Assembly: GCF_023195835.1 (NCBI RefSeq) | Contig: NZ_CP096199.1 | Span: 1,736,001 to 1,800,000 of the forward strand | From: Vibrio sinaloensis | GTDB lineage: Bacteria > Pseudomonadota > Gammaproteobacteria > Enterobacterales > Vibrionaceae | Direction: 5' to 3' | Length of the DNA: 64,000 bases | In this document: piece by piece, positions 23,784 through 32,410 of the stretch | Position numbering within the stretch: the stretch's first letter is position 1 | Layout: each line of letters starts with the position of its first letter | The notes under the pieces: generated by a model | The model's database searches: none | Told to the model about the DNA's origin: nothing | The model's input: only the letters and a program-made list of their open reading frames with translations | Translations under genes and position numbers: made by a program

Positions 23784-25493
23784 ATGCTAAGAGCGCTCTA
23801 TATACTGATCATCGTTGTGTGCATATTGCCAACCGTACCTGGAGTGATGGGTGTGGCTTTATCGGCATTTGGCTATGTACCTCCGATTGGCCTTTATCAA
23901 TTTTCATTAGACGGCTTTCGAGCCGTTTTTGAATGGCAGGGCGTTTGGACTTCTCTGGGACTCACTCTAGTATCGGCAATTGCCAGCAGTTATCTGGCAG
24001 CCACGATCACCTTTGCGATTTTGCAAGCAAGCTGGGGGCTACGATTCTGGCGTAAAGTCGAAGTTAGCCTGGCGCCACTGCTCGCCATGCCTCATGTGGC
24101 GTTTGCTATCGGCTTCGCTTTTCTGTTCGCCCCAACAGGTCTCGGCGTTCGTTTTATTGAGCAGTGGTTCAGTATTGAAGTTAATGCACCGACTTCTCAA
24201 GATGCCGCCCTTTTGATTAAAGACCCATACGCCCTGGGGCTAATCATAATGCTGGCACTAAAAGAGGTGCCGTTTCTGCTGTTAATGAGTATCCCTATTT
24301 TGCAGCAGCTCAAAGTCGAGAAACTGCATACAATTAGCCATTCGATGGGCTACAGTTCCGCGCAAGTCTGGTGGAAGTGTATTTTTCCTCAATGGTTTGC
24401 CAAATTGCGGTTTCCGATGCTCGCTGTGATCGCTTACAGCTTATCGGTCGTAGACGTCGCTTTAATCATCGGCCCAACTAACCCGCCTACTTTCGCCGTG
24501 TTAGTTTGGCAATGGTTTAACGATCCCGACCTCTCTTTGCTCCCCCGCGCCGCCGCCGGCGCCGTGGTACTGTTCGCACTGGCCAGTGGGTTAATCGTAT
24601 TTGCGCGCGTTGTCGAGTGGACCTTCACCAAAGGCTTCAAACGTTGGCAATACTCAGGACGTTCGGGCATCGCCCTACCCGGCAAGACGCTGTTTCTGAC
24701 CGTCGCCACCATCGCGTTTACTATGGTGCCTTTGATGGTTGTGTGGAGCTTTGCCCAACGTTGGCGCTTTCCCGATCTAATGCCGAGCCAATATAGCCTG
24801 CGCTTTTGGCAATATGAGTGGCAGAGTATTGCTGGCACCTTACAAACCAGCATGTTAATTGCTGTGATCAGCGCAACTTTAGCGCTAGTACTGGCATTGA
24901 TAGCCCACGAGTACCGCCTTCGCTATCGTTGGCAGGTTCCGGGTTATATCATCGCTATCCCGATGCTGATTCCTCAACTCTCGGTGCTCTTTGGAATGCA
25001 GGTGGCCACCCTCTACCTAGATAGCAGTAGCTATTTTTTCTGGGTATGTTGGGCACATGTGTTCTTTGCCTTTCCTTTTGTCTATTTGTCGTTAGACGGA
25101 CCTTGGCGTAGCTTTGATCCGGGTCTTACTCGGGTGGCGCTAAGCTTAGGTAAAACACCGTGGCAAGCATGGGCCAGAGTGAAATTGCCTATTTTACTGC
25201 CTGCAATTACCTTTGCTTGGGCGGTGGGGATTAGTGTCAGTCTGGCGCAATATCTACCGACTTTGATGCTCGGGGCGGGGCGTGTCAGCACTATCACCAC
25301 AGAAGCGGTAGCGCTATCGAGTGGCTTTGATCGCCGTGTCACCGCGATCTATGCGATTTGGCAAGCCCTACTGCCGCTGCTATTTTTCTCACTCGCAATG
25401 ATCATCAGTCGTTTGCACGTTAAATATCGCCGACTAACAATAAAAGGTTTACTGCCTAATGAGTCTCCATCTCAAAAACCTCGCCATCCATAA
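23784..25493 (+). CDS. ynjC: ABC transporter permease, fused double-domain (YnjC-like)
   Basis: 569 aa from the ATG at 23784; a start at 23751 is possible. The chain holds two consecutive permease domains, so a single protein supplies both membrane halves, as in YnjC and ThiP. EAA-type loops are visible at SHSMGYSSAQVWWKCIFPQ in the first half and ALSLGKTPWQAWARVKLP in the second. About 12 membrane helices are expected. The end overlaps ynjD by 35 nt. Confidence 0.88.
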   Translation: MLRALYILIIVVCILPTVPGVMGVALSAFGYVPPIGLYQFSLDGFRAVFEWQGVWTSLGLTLVSAIASSYLAATITFAILQASWGLRFWRKVEVSLAPLLAMPHVAFAIGFAFLFAPTGLGVRFIEQWFSIEVNAPTSQDAALLIKDPYALGLIIMLALKEVPFLLLMSIPILQQLKVEKLHTISHSMGYSSAQVWWKCIFPQWFAKLRFPMLAVIAYSLSVVDVALIIGPTNPPTFAVLVWQWFNDPDLSLLPRAAAGAVVLFALASGLIVFARVVEWTFTKGFKRWQYSGRSGIALPGKTLFLTVATIAFTMVPLMVVWSFAQRWRFPDLMPSQYSLRFWQYEWQSIAGTLQTSMLIAVISATLALVLALIAHEYRLRYRWQVPGYIIAIPMLIPQLSVLFGMQVATLYLDSSSYFFWVCWAHVFFAFPFVYLSLDGPWRSFDPGLTRVALSLGKTPWQAWARVKLPILLPAITFAWAVGISVSLAQYLPTLMLGAGRVSTITTEAVALSSGFDRRVTAIYAIWQALLPLLFFSLAMIISRLHVKYRRLTIKGLLPNESPSQKPRHP

Positions 25494-26109
25494 AACCAGC
25501 GGTGAAAACCTCGTCCCTGCGGTTGATCTCAAGGTTGAAAAAGGCGAGATCGTGTCACTTATGGGGCCAAGCGGATGCGGAAAATCGACGCTATTGGATA
25601 CCATCGCAGGACATCTGTCTGATGAGTTCACCTATTCAGGCAACATCTTGGTCGATGAGCAACGAATCGATGCCCTGCCGGCACATCAGCGACAGGTGGG
25701 TATCCTGTTTCAGGACGATTTGCTCTTTCCCCATCTAACGGTTTGGGAGAACCTCGCGTTTGCCCTGCCAGATAACATCAAGGGGAGTGAGCGCAGACAA
25801 CAAGCGATGCAAGCGCTTAAGCATATTAGCCTGACCAAGCTCGCCGATTCCTATCCTGATCAAATTTCAGGCGGGCAGCGCGCCCGAATTGCGTTAACAA
25901 GAATGCTATTAGCACAGCCCAAAGTCGCGCTGCTTGATGAACCTTACAGCAAGCTCGACAAAGATCTTCGCGCTCAGTTTCGCACTTGGGTCGTCGAACA
26001 ATTGCAGCAAGCGAACATCCCCGCATTAATGGTGACCCACGACGAAGATGACGTGCCCGCCGATAGTCGCTGCCTTATTTGGCCTTGGGAGAGTATTCAT
26101 GCTAGATAA
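25459..26109 (+). CDS. ynjD: ABC transporter ATP-binding protein, YnjD-like
   Basis: 216 aa, short for an importer ATPase. Walker A GPSGCGKST, Q-loop (FQDD), signature ISGGQRARIAL, Walker B VALLDEP and the switch His in VTHDE are all intact, so it should hydrolyse ATP. It is the partner of YnjB and YnjC. Start and end overlap the neighbouring genes, as expected for tight translational coupling. Confidence 0.92.
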   Translation: MSLHLKNLAIHKTSGENLVPAVDLKVEKGEIVSLMGPSGCGKSTLLDTIAGHLSDEFTYSGNILVDEQRIDALPAHQRQVGILFQDDLLFPHLTVWENLAFALPDNIKGSERRQQAMQALKHISLTKLADSYPDQISGGQRARIALTRMLLAQPKVALLDEPYSKLDKDLRAQFRTWVVEQLQQANIPALMVTHDEDDVPADSRCLIWPWESIHAR

Positions 26110-26716
26110 ACTGAGTATAAAACTCGTCCGACCGCCTCTGACCTTAGTGGCAAACCAACTAAACAAACTGGGCGTACGAGCCAACCATGTTACTGTGTTG
26201 GGTTTTTTGCTTGGCTGCGGCGCGTTTCCAGCGCTGGCGATGCAACAATACGACTGGGCGTTAGGCTTTATTCTGCTCAACCGCGTTTTCGACGGCCTAG
26301 ACGGCGCTATCGCTCGGATTCAAGGGATCAGTGATGCCGGTGGCTTTCTTGATATTAGCCTCGACTTTCTTTTCTACTCGCTGATTCCATTTGGATTTGT
26401 TGTCGCTAATCCGGAGCACAATGCCATCGCGGGTGCGTTTTTGATTTTCTCCTTCGTTGGCACAGGTTCAAGCTTCTTGGCTTTCGCTGTCATGGCCAGT
26501 AAACGCCAAATCGAGAATCCGGTTTATCAACACAAATCCCTTTACTACATGAGTGGCCTAACTGAAGGCACTGAAACCATTGCCTGCTTTGTGCTCATTT
26601 GCCTTTTTCCACAGTACTTCGCTGTGATTGCCTACCTGTTTGGGGCGGCATGTTGGCTTACGACCGCCATGCGCATTATCTTCGGCTTTAGAACACTCGC
26701 TCAAACTCACGAGTAA
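26099..26716 (+). CDS. ynjF: CDP-alcohol phosphatidyltransferase, YnjF-like
   Basis: 205 aa from the ATG at 26099, overlapping ynjD by 11 nt. It is a membrane enzyme with the CDP-alcohol phosphotransferase signature: DGLDGAIAR, then GGFLD and ISLD. The spacing between AR and the following G is one residue shorter than the usual consensus, which may be typical of this branch. Such enzymes join a CDP-activated lipid to an alcohol. Its substrate, and why it travels with a transporter, are unknown. Confidence 0.87.
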   Translation: MLDKLSIKLVRPPLTLVANQLNKLGVRANHVTVLGFLLGCGAFPALAMQQYDWALGFILLNRVFDGLDGAIARIQGISDAGGFLDISLDFLFYSLIPFGFVVANPEHNAIAGAFLIFSFVGTGSSFLAFAVMASKRQIENPVYQHKSLYYMSGLTEGTETIACFVLICLFPQYFAVIAYLFGAACWLTTAMRIIFGFRTLAQTHE

Positions 26717-26722
26717 CCTCCT

Positions 26723-27118
26723 ATGTATCCCATCGCTCAAGCTTCTTTGCTCAACTATTTTGACCAGTTGAACTATTCCATCGTATCGCAACTCCATTCG
26801 ACCTATCTGTTACGTCATAATCGTACCGAGCTATGCGTTGAGCTCGATTTTTCTTGCTTAGAGCAAGCAACGCTGCCCAAGCTTGGACAAACACTAGCAC
26901 AGGCCCACAAACGCTTAGTGGTGATCGACGTCAGCGATATCGAAGCGATAGGATTTGACCGATTGGAGCACTATGCCGATGCTCTATCGACACATGAGTC
27001 TATGGTTATTTTTGAGGCGGATAGCGTCGAGCAAATGCAAAAAGAGGTGTGGTTATTTCTTGCCAATGATCCGCGCGAGCGCGATGTATTTAACGAGAGT
27101 CGTTATTATCGTCCATAA
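26723..27118 (+). CDS. Small protein of unknown function at the end of the ynj-type cluster
   Basis: 131 aa, starting 6 nt after ynjF and ending before a strong hairpin, so it belongs to the operon. No signal peptide or membrane helix is apparent. The middle part (about 60-110) alternates predicted strands and helices (RLVVIDVSDIEAIGFDRLEHY, MVIFEAD), which recalls small alpha-beta domains of the STAS or SpoIIAA type, but this is only an impression. I do not recognise the family. Confidence 0.65.
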   Translation: MYPIAQASLLNYFDQLNYSIVSQLHSTYLLRHNRTELCVELDFSCLEQATLPKLGQTLAQAHKRLVVIDVSDIEAIGFDRLEHYADALSTHESMVIFEADSVEQMQKEVWLFLANDPRERDVFNESRYYRP

Positions 27119-27125
27119 GTAACAG

Positions 27126-27150
27126 CAATGGGCGCAGAGAGCGCCCATTG
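27126..27150 (+). terminator. Terminator-like hairpin at the end of the ynj-type cluster
   Basis: CAATGGGCGC (27126-27135) and GCGCCCATTG (27141-27150), a perfect 10-bp stem with a 5-nt loop. The following AGAATTGTTATTT is only moderately U-rich. It lies between convergent genes. Confidence 0.75.
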
Positions 27151-27157
27151 AGAATTG

Positions 27158-28126
27158 TTATTTAAAGCGAAGGACCTTAAGTGCGGCCTCGCTGTCGACA
27201 TCCGCAAACTCTGGCGGATTGTCTAGGCGCTCAACAAAGCTCAGTGTTGGCGCTTCTTCTTTCATACCATCAATCAAAAACTCGCAGCTCACTTGCGGAG
27301 AATTAACACAGGCAATCACTTCGCCGCCCTGCGCGAGTAACTCTGGTAACTTACGTAGAATACGCTTGTAGTCCTTGGTTAGAGCAAAGCTGCCTTTTTG
27401 AAAAGAAGGCGGATCGATAATCACCAAATCGTACTGACCTAAGCGCTTAATTTTTCCCCATGAACGGAAAATGTCGTAAGCCAGAAACTTCACTTGATTG
27501 AGGTTGTGGTTGTTGAGCTTGTGATTGTCTCGCCCCTTATTGAGGGATGAGCGCGCCATGTCGACGTTGACCACTTGGTCTGCCCCACCCTCGATGGCTG
27601 CCACAGAAAACCCGCAGGTATAAGCGAACAAGTTGAGCACGTTTTTATTGCTCGCATTAGCCTTTACCCAGTCACGGCCATAACGCATGTCGAGAAACAA
27701 ACCAAAATTCTGATTGCGACCAATATCGAGTTGATACTTCAACCCCGACTCTTCAACCACAGGCCGCTGTTCTAGCTCACCATAGAGGAGCTCTGATGGT
27801 GCACCTGGTGCGTAACGATGCTGTAAAACAATCGAACGTCCGCTCTTCTGCTGCCAAAGAGGTGAGTGAGCCAATTGATCCAGCCCCTCTTTTAGGGTGT
27901 CGATAAAGGCTTGGTCTACCCCTTTAAACACGCTGACAATCAGTTGGCCTTGAATCCAATCACAGGTTAGCTGCTCAAGGCCGACAAAGCGTCGTCCTCG
28001 ACCATGAAATAAGCGGCGCACTTCATTCGGTGCCAAAGCCAGTTGTTGAGTGATCTGTTCAAAAAACACAGGTAACTGAGACAGTTGCATCATATATTCT
28101 GTATTCAATTGTGTATTGTCGGCCAT
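27158..28126 (-). CDS. SAM-dependent methyltransferase, RlmI/RlmK-like (probable rRNA enzyme)
   Basis: 322 aa from the ATG at 28126, preceded by GGGAG; a longer frame overlaps the pseudouridine synthase and is rejected. The C-terminal half is a class I methyltransferase: LNLFAYTCGFSVAA (SAM loop), VNVDMARSSL, and VIIDPPSF (the D-P-P motif of nucleic-acid methylases). The N-terminal part differs from the PUA domain of RlmI. It overlaps the pseudouridine synthase gene by 22 nt, and both are RNA-modifying types. Confidence 0.82.
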   Translation of the reverse strand: MADNTQLNTEYMMQLSQLPVFFEQITQQLALAPNEVRRLFHGRGRRFVGLEQLTCDWIQGQLIVSVFKGVDQAFIDTLKEGLDQLAHSPLWQQKSGRSIVLQHRYAPGAPSELLYGELEQRPVVEESGLKYQLDIGRNQNFGLFLDMRYGRDWVKANASNKNVLNLFAYTCGFSVAAIEGGADQVVNVDMARSSLNKGRDNHKLNNHNLNQVKFLAYDIFRSWGKIKRLGQYDLVIIDPPSFQKGSFALTKDYKRILRKLPELLAQGGEVIACVNSPQVSCEFLIDGMKEEAPTLSFVERLDNPPEFADVDSEAALKVLRFK

Positions 28127-28800
28127 GATAGCTCCCATGGTTTTAGCCAAGCATCGATCGCTTGGCTGGTCGTGTCTTGGTTCCACTTGTCACCAAGTGA
28201 ATGCTGCTTGCGCGGATCACAGACAAAGCGGTAATGATCAGATTGGTATTCAATACAAAGGGCAAACGCGTGCAAATAGCCTCGGTCGGCATCGCTGGAT
28301 GGGTTGTAAATAGGATCGCCAACTATCGCGGAGCCTATCGACTTTAACGCCACACGAATCTGATGGGTTTTTCCGGTTAAGGGCTTGCAAAGAAACAGGC
28401 GCTCCCCAGGCTCCGACGCTGAAGAGAAAAACTGAGTCACGGCTGGATTTTGATAACGATTGATCAGTTTCCAGCTAGAGCGGCGTGAGCGCTCCATGTC
28501 ACCACGAATTAAGCCCTGCTTTTTTTTCGGCTTTTTGCTGCCGATCGCAAGGTAGAACTTGTCGACCTTACGCTCGGCAAATTGCTCGCTCAACTCACGG
28601 GCGGCTTGTGCATTGCGACCGAGCAGCAACAATCCCGACGTCATTTTGTCGAGGCGGTGAATTAAGTAGAGCTGTTTGTCGCCACTGACTTTCGCCACTT
28701 CTTGCAGCAACATAGTGTCACCGTCATCTTTGTGGACGGATACATTGGGGTGTTTATTGATGACGAGAAAATCTGAACAGGTGTATTGAATATCAAACAT
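28105..28800 (-). CDS. RluA-family pseudouridine synthase
   Basis: 231 aa. The catalytic motif IHRLDKMTSGLLLL contains the conserved Asp of RluA-type synthases, with KPLTGKTHQIRVAL further on. It lacks an N-terminal S4 domain, as in the short RluA subgroup that isomerises uridine in tRNA or rRNA. The exact target cannot be read from sequence. It is the first gene of a two-gene operon with the methyltransferase. Confidence 0.88.
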   Translation of the reverse strand: MFDIQYTCSDFLVINKHPNVSVHKDDGDTMLLQEVAKVSGDKQLYLIHRLDKMTSGLLLLGRNAQAARELSEQFAERKVDKFYLAIGSKKPKKKQGLIRGDMERSRRSSWKLINRYQNPAVTQFFSSASEPGERLFLCKPLTGKTHQIRVALKSIGSAIVGDPIYNPSSDADRGYLHAFALCIEYQSDHYRFVCDPRKQHSLGDKWNQDTTSQAIDAWLKPWELSWPTIHN

Positions 28801-28865
28801 TTGCTGGCTCCACTATGGATGGGAGAGTATACCCATTCTCATAGTGAAAGCCAGTTTCGCTGAGC

Positions 28866-30479
28866 TTAACTCAGTTTGAATCGACCGATGAGGCTTTCTA
28901 ATTCGCCGACTTTCATGTTCAGTCCGTTAACATCTTCCGAACTGCTGTTGGCGAGCGCCAACGAACGCTCAGAAATATCGCTGATGGAGGTAATATCTGC
29001 TGCGATTTCTTTGGTTACCGCGGTTTGCTCCTCCGCCGCAGTGGCAATCGAGTTGACCATAGATTGAACATTTGCAGCCCCAGTCACAATCTCTTCAAGT
29101 GCAGACACCGCACCAGAGCTGCGCTCAACACCCACTTCGACCAACCTGCAGTTTTCTTGGGTATAGTTGACGGCATCTTGAGTTCCCGATTGGATCTGCT
29201 GAATGATACCGGCCACTTCCTGGGTCGCCTGTGTGGTTCTCTCTGCCAGCGCGCGGACCTCATCCGCGACCACAGCGAACCCACGGCCGAACTCGCCAGC
29301 TCGGGCAGCCTCAATGGCAGCATTCAGTGCTAGCAGATTGGTTTGCTCTGCAATACCTTCGATCACACGAATCACTGACCCTATCTGCTCGCTGTGAGCG
29401 CCGAGCTCGTTCATCTGAGTCGACATTTCTGTCATTTGCACACTCACTTGCTGGATAGAATTGACCATTTCAGTGATAACGCTTCGTCCAGACTCCGCAC
29501 TGAGTTCCGATCTTTTGGCCTCTTCGAAGGTCGCAGAGCCTTGCTGGGCCACTTCTGATATGGTGAGGCTCAGCTCTTCAGCTGCGGTGGCAATCAGGTT
29601 AGCCTTGTCTGCTTGAGCTGACGCACCCGCTACTATGTCTTGGCTGGTTTCTGAAAGGGTTCCGGTCACGGTTTTGACCTGTTCTGACACAGAGTAGATC
29701 GAACCAATCAGGGTTTTGAGCGACGATTGCATCTTATTGATCGATAGAGCCAAGTTCGCCAACTCGTCACCTGAATCATCTTGGATGTCTTTGGCCGTCA
29801 AATCACCCTCGGCCACGCGCTGAGCCACTTCATCAAGCTTAGTCAAACGGGTAGTGATAGAGTTGGATAGCCAGTATGCGATACCACACGTCAGCAGCAA
29901 AGCAACGACGAATAGCGATAGCATTGTCGTCTCTATCGTAGCAAACGAATTGGTCAGGTCCGCAAGCGCGACATCGACACCTTCTTGCACCGAATCAGAT
30001 ACATCATCCAAAAGCATCTCTATCGGCTCGATATGTTGCCCATACAAACCTCTGAGTACAGCAGCTTGCTCTGATATGTTACTGGTACCGATGGCGGGAA
30101 CAATATCGCGCTCGAATGCGCTAACAAAAGAGGCCATGTAGCGTTCTACTTGTTCAATGCGTCGGTAGTCTTCACCTCCTGGAGTTTCGAGACTCTTAAC
30201 CACAACAATCGCATCAGCAAACTCTTGCTTGTTTCTTTGGTAATCTTCGAGTGAACCAGGCGTTCCAATGATAGCGCCTGTTGCATCCCGATAGACATCT
30301 GCAGCTTGATCGGCCAACACGAGATAACCCACCAACTCAGGCACATCGTCTTCTTTGATTTCGGTGGCAATATCCAGCGATTGATTAACCTCGAGCCAAA
30401 TCAAACCGGACATTACAGTCATAATGGCCATAACACAGCCAAAGCCCGCGTACAGTTTCTTCCCCACAGACAATTTCAC
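28866..30479 (-). CDS. Methyl-accepting chemotaxis protein
   Basis: 537 aa. The GTG start at 30479 follows GGAAGG. A first membrane helix at about 9-28 is followed by a periplasmic four-helix-bundle-type sensor domain (about 30-185), a second helix at about 186-206, a HAMP domain, and a cytoplasmic signalling coiled coil whose hairpin tip is the near-invariant [19 protein letters not shown]. No CheR/CheB pentapeptide is seen at the C-terminus. The ligand is unknown; no ligand-specific gene adjoins it. Confidence 0.94.
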   Translation of the reverse strand: MKLSVGKKLYAGFGCVMAIMTVMSGLIWLEVNQSLDIATEIKEDDVPELVGYLVLADQAADVYRDATGAIIGTPGSLEDYQRNKQEFADAIVVVKSLETPGGEDYRRIEQVERYMASFVSAFERDIVPAIGTSNISEQAAVLRGLYGQHIEPIEMLLDDVSDSVQEGVDVALADLTNSFATIETTMLSLFVVALLLTCGIAYWLSNSITTRLTKLDEVAQRVAEGDLTAKDIQDDSGDELANLALSINKMQSSLKTLIGSIYSVSEQVKTVTGTLSETSQDIVAGASAQADKANLIATAAEELSLTISEVAQQGSATFEEAKRSELSAESGRSVITEMVNSIQQVSVQMTEMSTQMNELGAHSEQIGSVIRVIEGIAEQTNLLALNAAIEAARAGEFGRGFAVVADEVRALAERTTQATQEVAGIIQQIQSGTQDAVNYTQENCRLVEVGVERSSGAVSALEEIVTGAANVQSMVNSIATAAEEQTAVTKEIAADITSISDISERSLALANSSSEDVNGLNMKVGELESLIGRFKLS

Positions 30480-30566
30480 ATCGCACCTTCCAATAATATG
30501 AACCCAGATACATTTGTATCGGTCTATTGATAAAAGCCTTTAATAAAAGTAGCTGATAGAAACAAC

Positions 30567-30592
30567 AAAACCTCCCAAATGGGAGGTTTTTT
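30567..30592 (-). terminator. Terminator of the sodium-dependent transporter gene
   Basis: AAAACCTCCC (30567-30576) pairs with GGGAGGTTTT (30581-30590). On the - strand it lies 21 nt after the transporter stop and is followed by a U-rich stretch. Confidence 0.88.
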
Positions 30593-30612
30593 TTGTATTT
30601 CCGAGCTTTAAA

Positions 30613-32043
30613 TTACAGCTTCTTAGAGAAGATACCTGCTAGCGCGATGATACCAATACCAAGTAGCATGATTTCACCTTTGCCGCTATCAAAGCCAGAT
30701 TTGATACCCATGAAGGCAACAATTGCGATAGCAACTGGGATAACAAACTTAACTAGGTTGTACCATAGGCCAAATAGTGGGAAAGAAACTTCACCATCGT
30801 TAGTGATTTCTTTCTCCAGCTCGGAGCGAGATAGACGCCAGCCAGCAAAGATACATACCAACATACCACCCACAGCTAGGAAGATCTTATCTGTTAGAAG
30901 GTCGAAGATATCAAATGCACCAGTGCCGAACAGAGTTGGACCTACGCCACCAAGAGATAGTGAAGCGATGATACACAATGTTGCCATTACCACACTTGAG
31001 CCGATAACTGCTGTAGAACGCTTCAGGCCCTTCTCATCAATCAGGTAAGACACCACAACTTCAAGCAGTGATACTGAAGAAGTCAGAGCCGCTACCGTTA
31101 GACCTAGGAAGAACATCAACGCAAATAGAAGGCCAATCACGCCGCCCATTTCGGCAAATAGCTGAGGTACAACAACGAAGACCAGACCAGGACCTGCCGC
31201 TGGCTCCATACCAAATGCGAACATTGCTGGGAACATTGCAACACCAGCAAGGATTGCAACACCTGTATCCATTGCGGTTACCATGCCGGTTGTCTGAACT
31301 AGGTTCTCTTTCTTCTTCAAGTAAGAACCGTAAGTAAGCATACAACCCATACCTAGACTGAGCGAGAAGAAAGCTTGTCCTAGCGCCGCTAACACGACAC
31401 TGCTGTCAACTTTAGAGAAGTCTGGCATGAACAGGAACTCTAGACCTGCCATCGCGCCTGGTAGCATTAGACCTTTCACTGATACAACAATCAGGATAAG
31501 GAATAGCATAGGCATCAGTACTTTACCTGCTTTTTCGATACCGCCAGAAATACCTTTCATTACGATAACGATGTTAAGCACCAAGTAAATACCCATCCAC
31601 ATCAAAGGCTGTACAGGATCGGTGATGAAACCACCAAAGCTGTCACCAATTGCTTCTGGTGTGCTCAGTAGACCACCACCGACTTTAAAGATGTAAGCCA
31701 GTGCCCAACCACCCACAACCGGGTAGAAACCCATGATGAGTAGGCCACTTAGCACACCTAAAACACCGGTAAATGCCCAGCGACGGTCAGTTGACTTAAA
31801 CGCACCAACGGCTGACAGACCTGTCTTACGACCAATAGCGAACTCAGTCAGCATGACGCTAAAGCCGATAAAGATTACAAAAAGAAGGTAGATAGCAACG
31901 AATGCACCGCCGCCGCTCTCACCTGCGGTGTAAGGAAATTTCCATATATTGCCCAGACCAACAGCAGAACCTGCTGCAGCCATAACGAAGCCTAATTTAG
32001 ACCCCCACGTATCACGGGCCTGTGCACTTGAACTAGTAGCCAC
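30613..32043 (-). CDS. Sodium-dependent neurotransmitter-symporter family transporter (NSS/SNF)
   Basis: 476 aa, 11-12 predicted helices, LeuT fold. The first helix has the family segment GFVMAAAGSAVGLGNIWKFPY, whose unwound centre binds Na+ and substrate. Bacterial members take up amino acids, including tryptophan (TnaT) and tyrosine (Tyt1). The GTG start at 32043 follows GGAG. A TyrR-like box 63 nt upstream suggests an aromatic amino acid as substrate; this is inference. It is monocistronic, with its own terminator. Confidence 0.92.
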   Translation of the reverse strand: MATSSSAQARDTWGSKLGFVMAAAGSAVGLGNIWKFPYTAGESGGGAFVAIYLLFVIFIGFSVMLTEFAIGRKTGLSAVGAFKSTDRRWAFTGVLGVLSGLLIMGFYPVVGGWALAYIFKVGGGLLSTPEAIGDSFGGFITDPVQPLMWMGIYLVLNIVIVMKGISGGIEKAGKVLMPMLFLILIVVSVKGLMLPGAMAGLEFLFMPDFSKVDSSVVLAALGQAFFSLSLGMGCMLTYGSYLKKKENLVQTTGMVTAMDTGVAILAGVAMFPAMFAFGMEPAAGPGLVFVVVPQLFAEMGGVIGLLFALMFFLGLTVAALTSSVSLLEVVVSYLIDEKGLKRSTAVIGSSVVMATLCIIASLSLGGVGPTLFGTGAFDIFDLLTDKIFLAVGGMLVCIFAGWRLSRSELEKEITNDGEVSFPLFGLWYNLVKFVIPVAIAIVAFMGIKSGFDSGKGEIMLLGIGIIALAGIFSKKL

Positions 32044-32105
32044 GGTTACTCCATTAAATCGTTTTTTAAGTTGTGTTTGCTTCTGTTAGGCGTCTTCAAA
32101 AGTGG

Positions 32106-32123
32106 TGTATAATTATTTTTACA
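32106..32123. promoter_or_regulatory. TyrR-like box upstream of the Na+-dependent transporter
   Basis: On the - strand the sequence is TGTAAA-N6-TATACA, one mismatch from the TyrR consensus TGTAAA-N6-TTTACA. It is 63 nt from the transporter start, where a regulator could touch the promoter. A chance match in AT-rich DNA is possible. Confidence 0.45.
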
Positions 32124-32199
32124 CTTAATAAAATTATCAGTGACGCTAACGTTATGGCAAGTAAAGCAGTTTAAGATTAAAATTGGAAGCCCCAATTAG

Positions 32200-32222
32200 T
32201 ACATTTTCCCATCAAAAATGTA
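32200..32222. promoter_or_regulatory. Second dyad in the transporter/cls region
   Basis: TACATTTT (32200-32207), 7-nt spacer, AAAATGTA (32215-32222); perfect 8-bp arms. It may be an operator for either divergent gene. No regulator is recognised. Confidence 0.35.
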
Positions 32223-32410
32223 ATTAATATGTTTAAATGCTGCTTTTTTAGCCTTTAACTTCCACTATACTCCACCTTTTACATTTACATAACATATTTG
32301 TGCTTTTTCTAAGCAATTTGGCCACTGTACTCCTTAGCCGGTAAATCGAGCTTGTTCTTGCTGCCTGTCAGTTCTAAGATTGAAGAGCAGTTTTTTACCT
32401 AGGTTACTGA

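Larger units (their letters stand above)
32044..32410. other. 367-bp divergent region between the Na+-dependent transporter and cls
   Basis: AT-rich and non-coding. It contains a TyrR-like box (32106-32123) and a second dyad (32200-32222). TATACT near 32269 may be the -10 of a rightward promoter for cls, but no good -35 is apparent. Nothing else recognisable. Confidence 0.6.
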
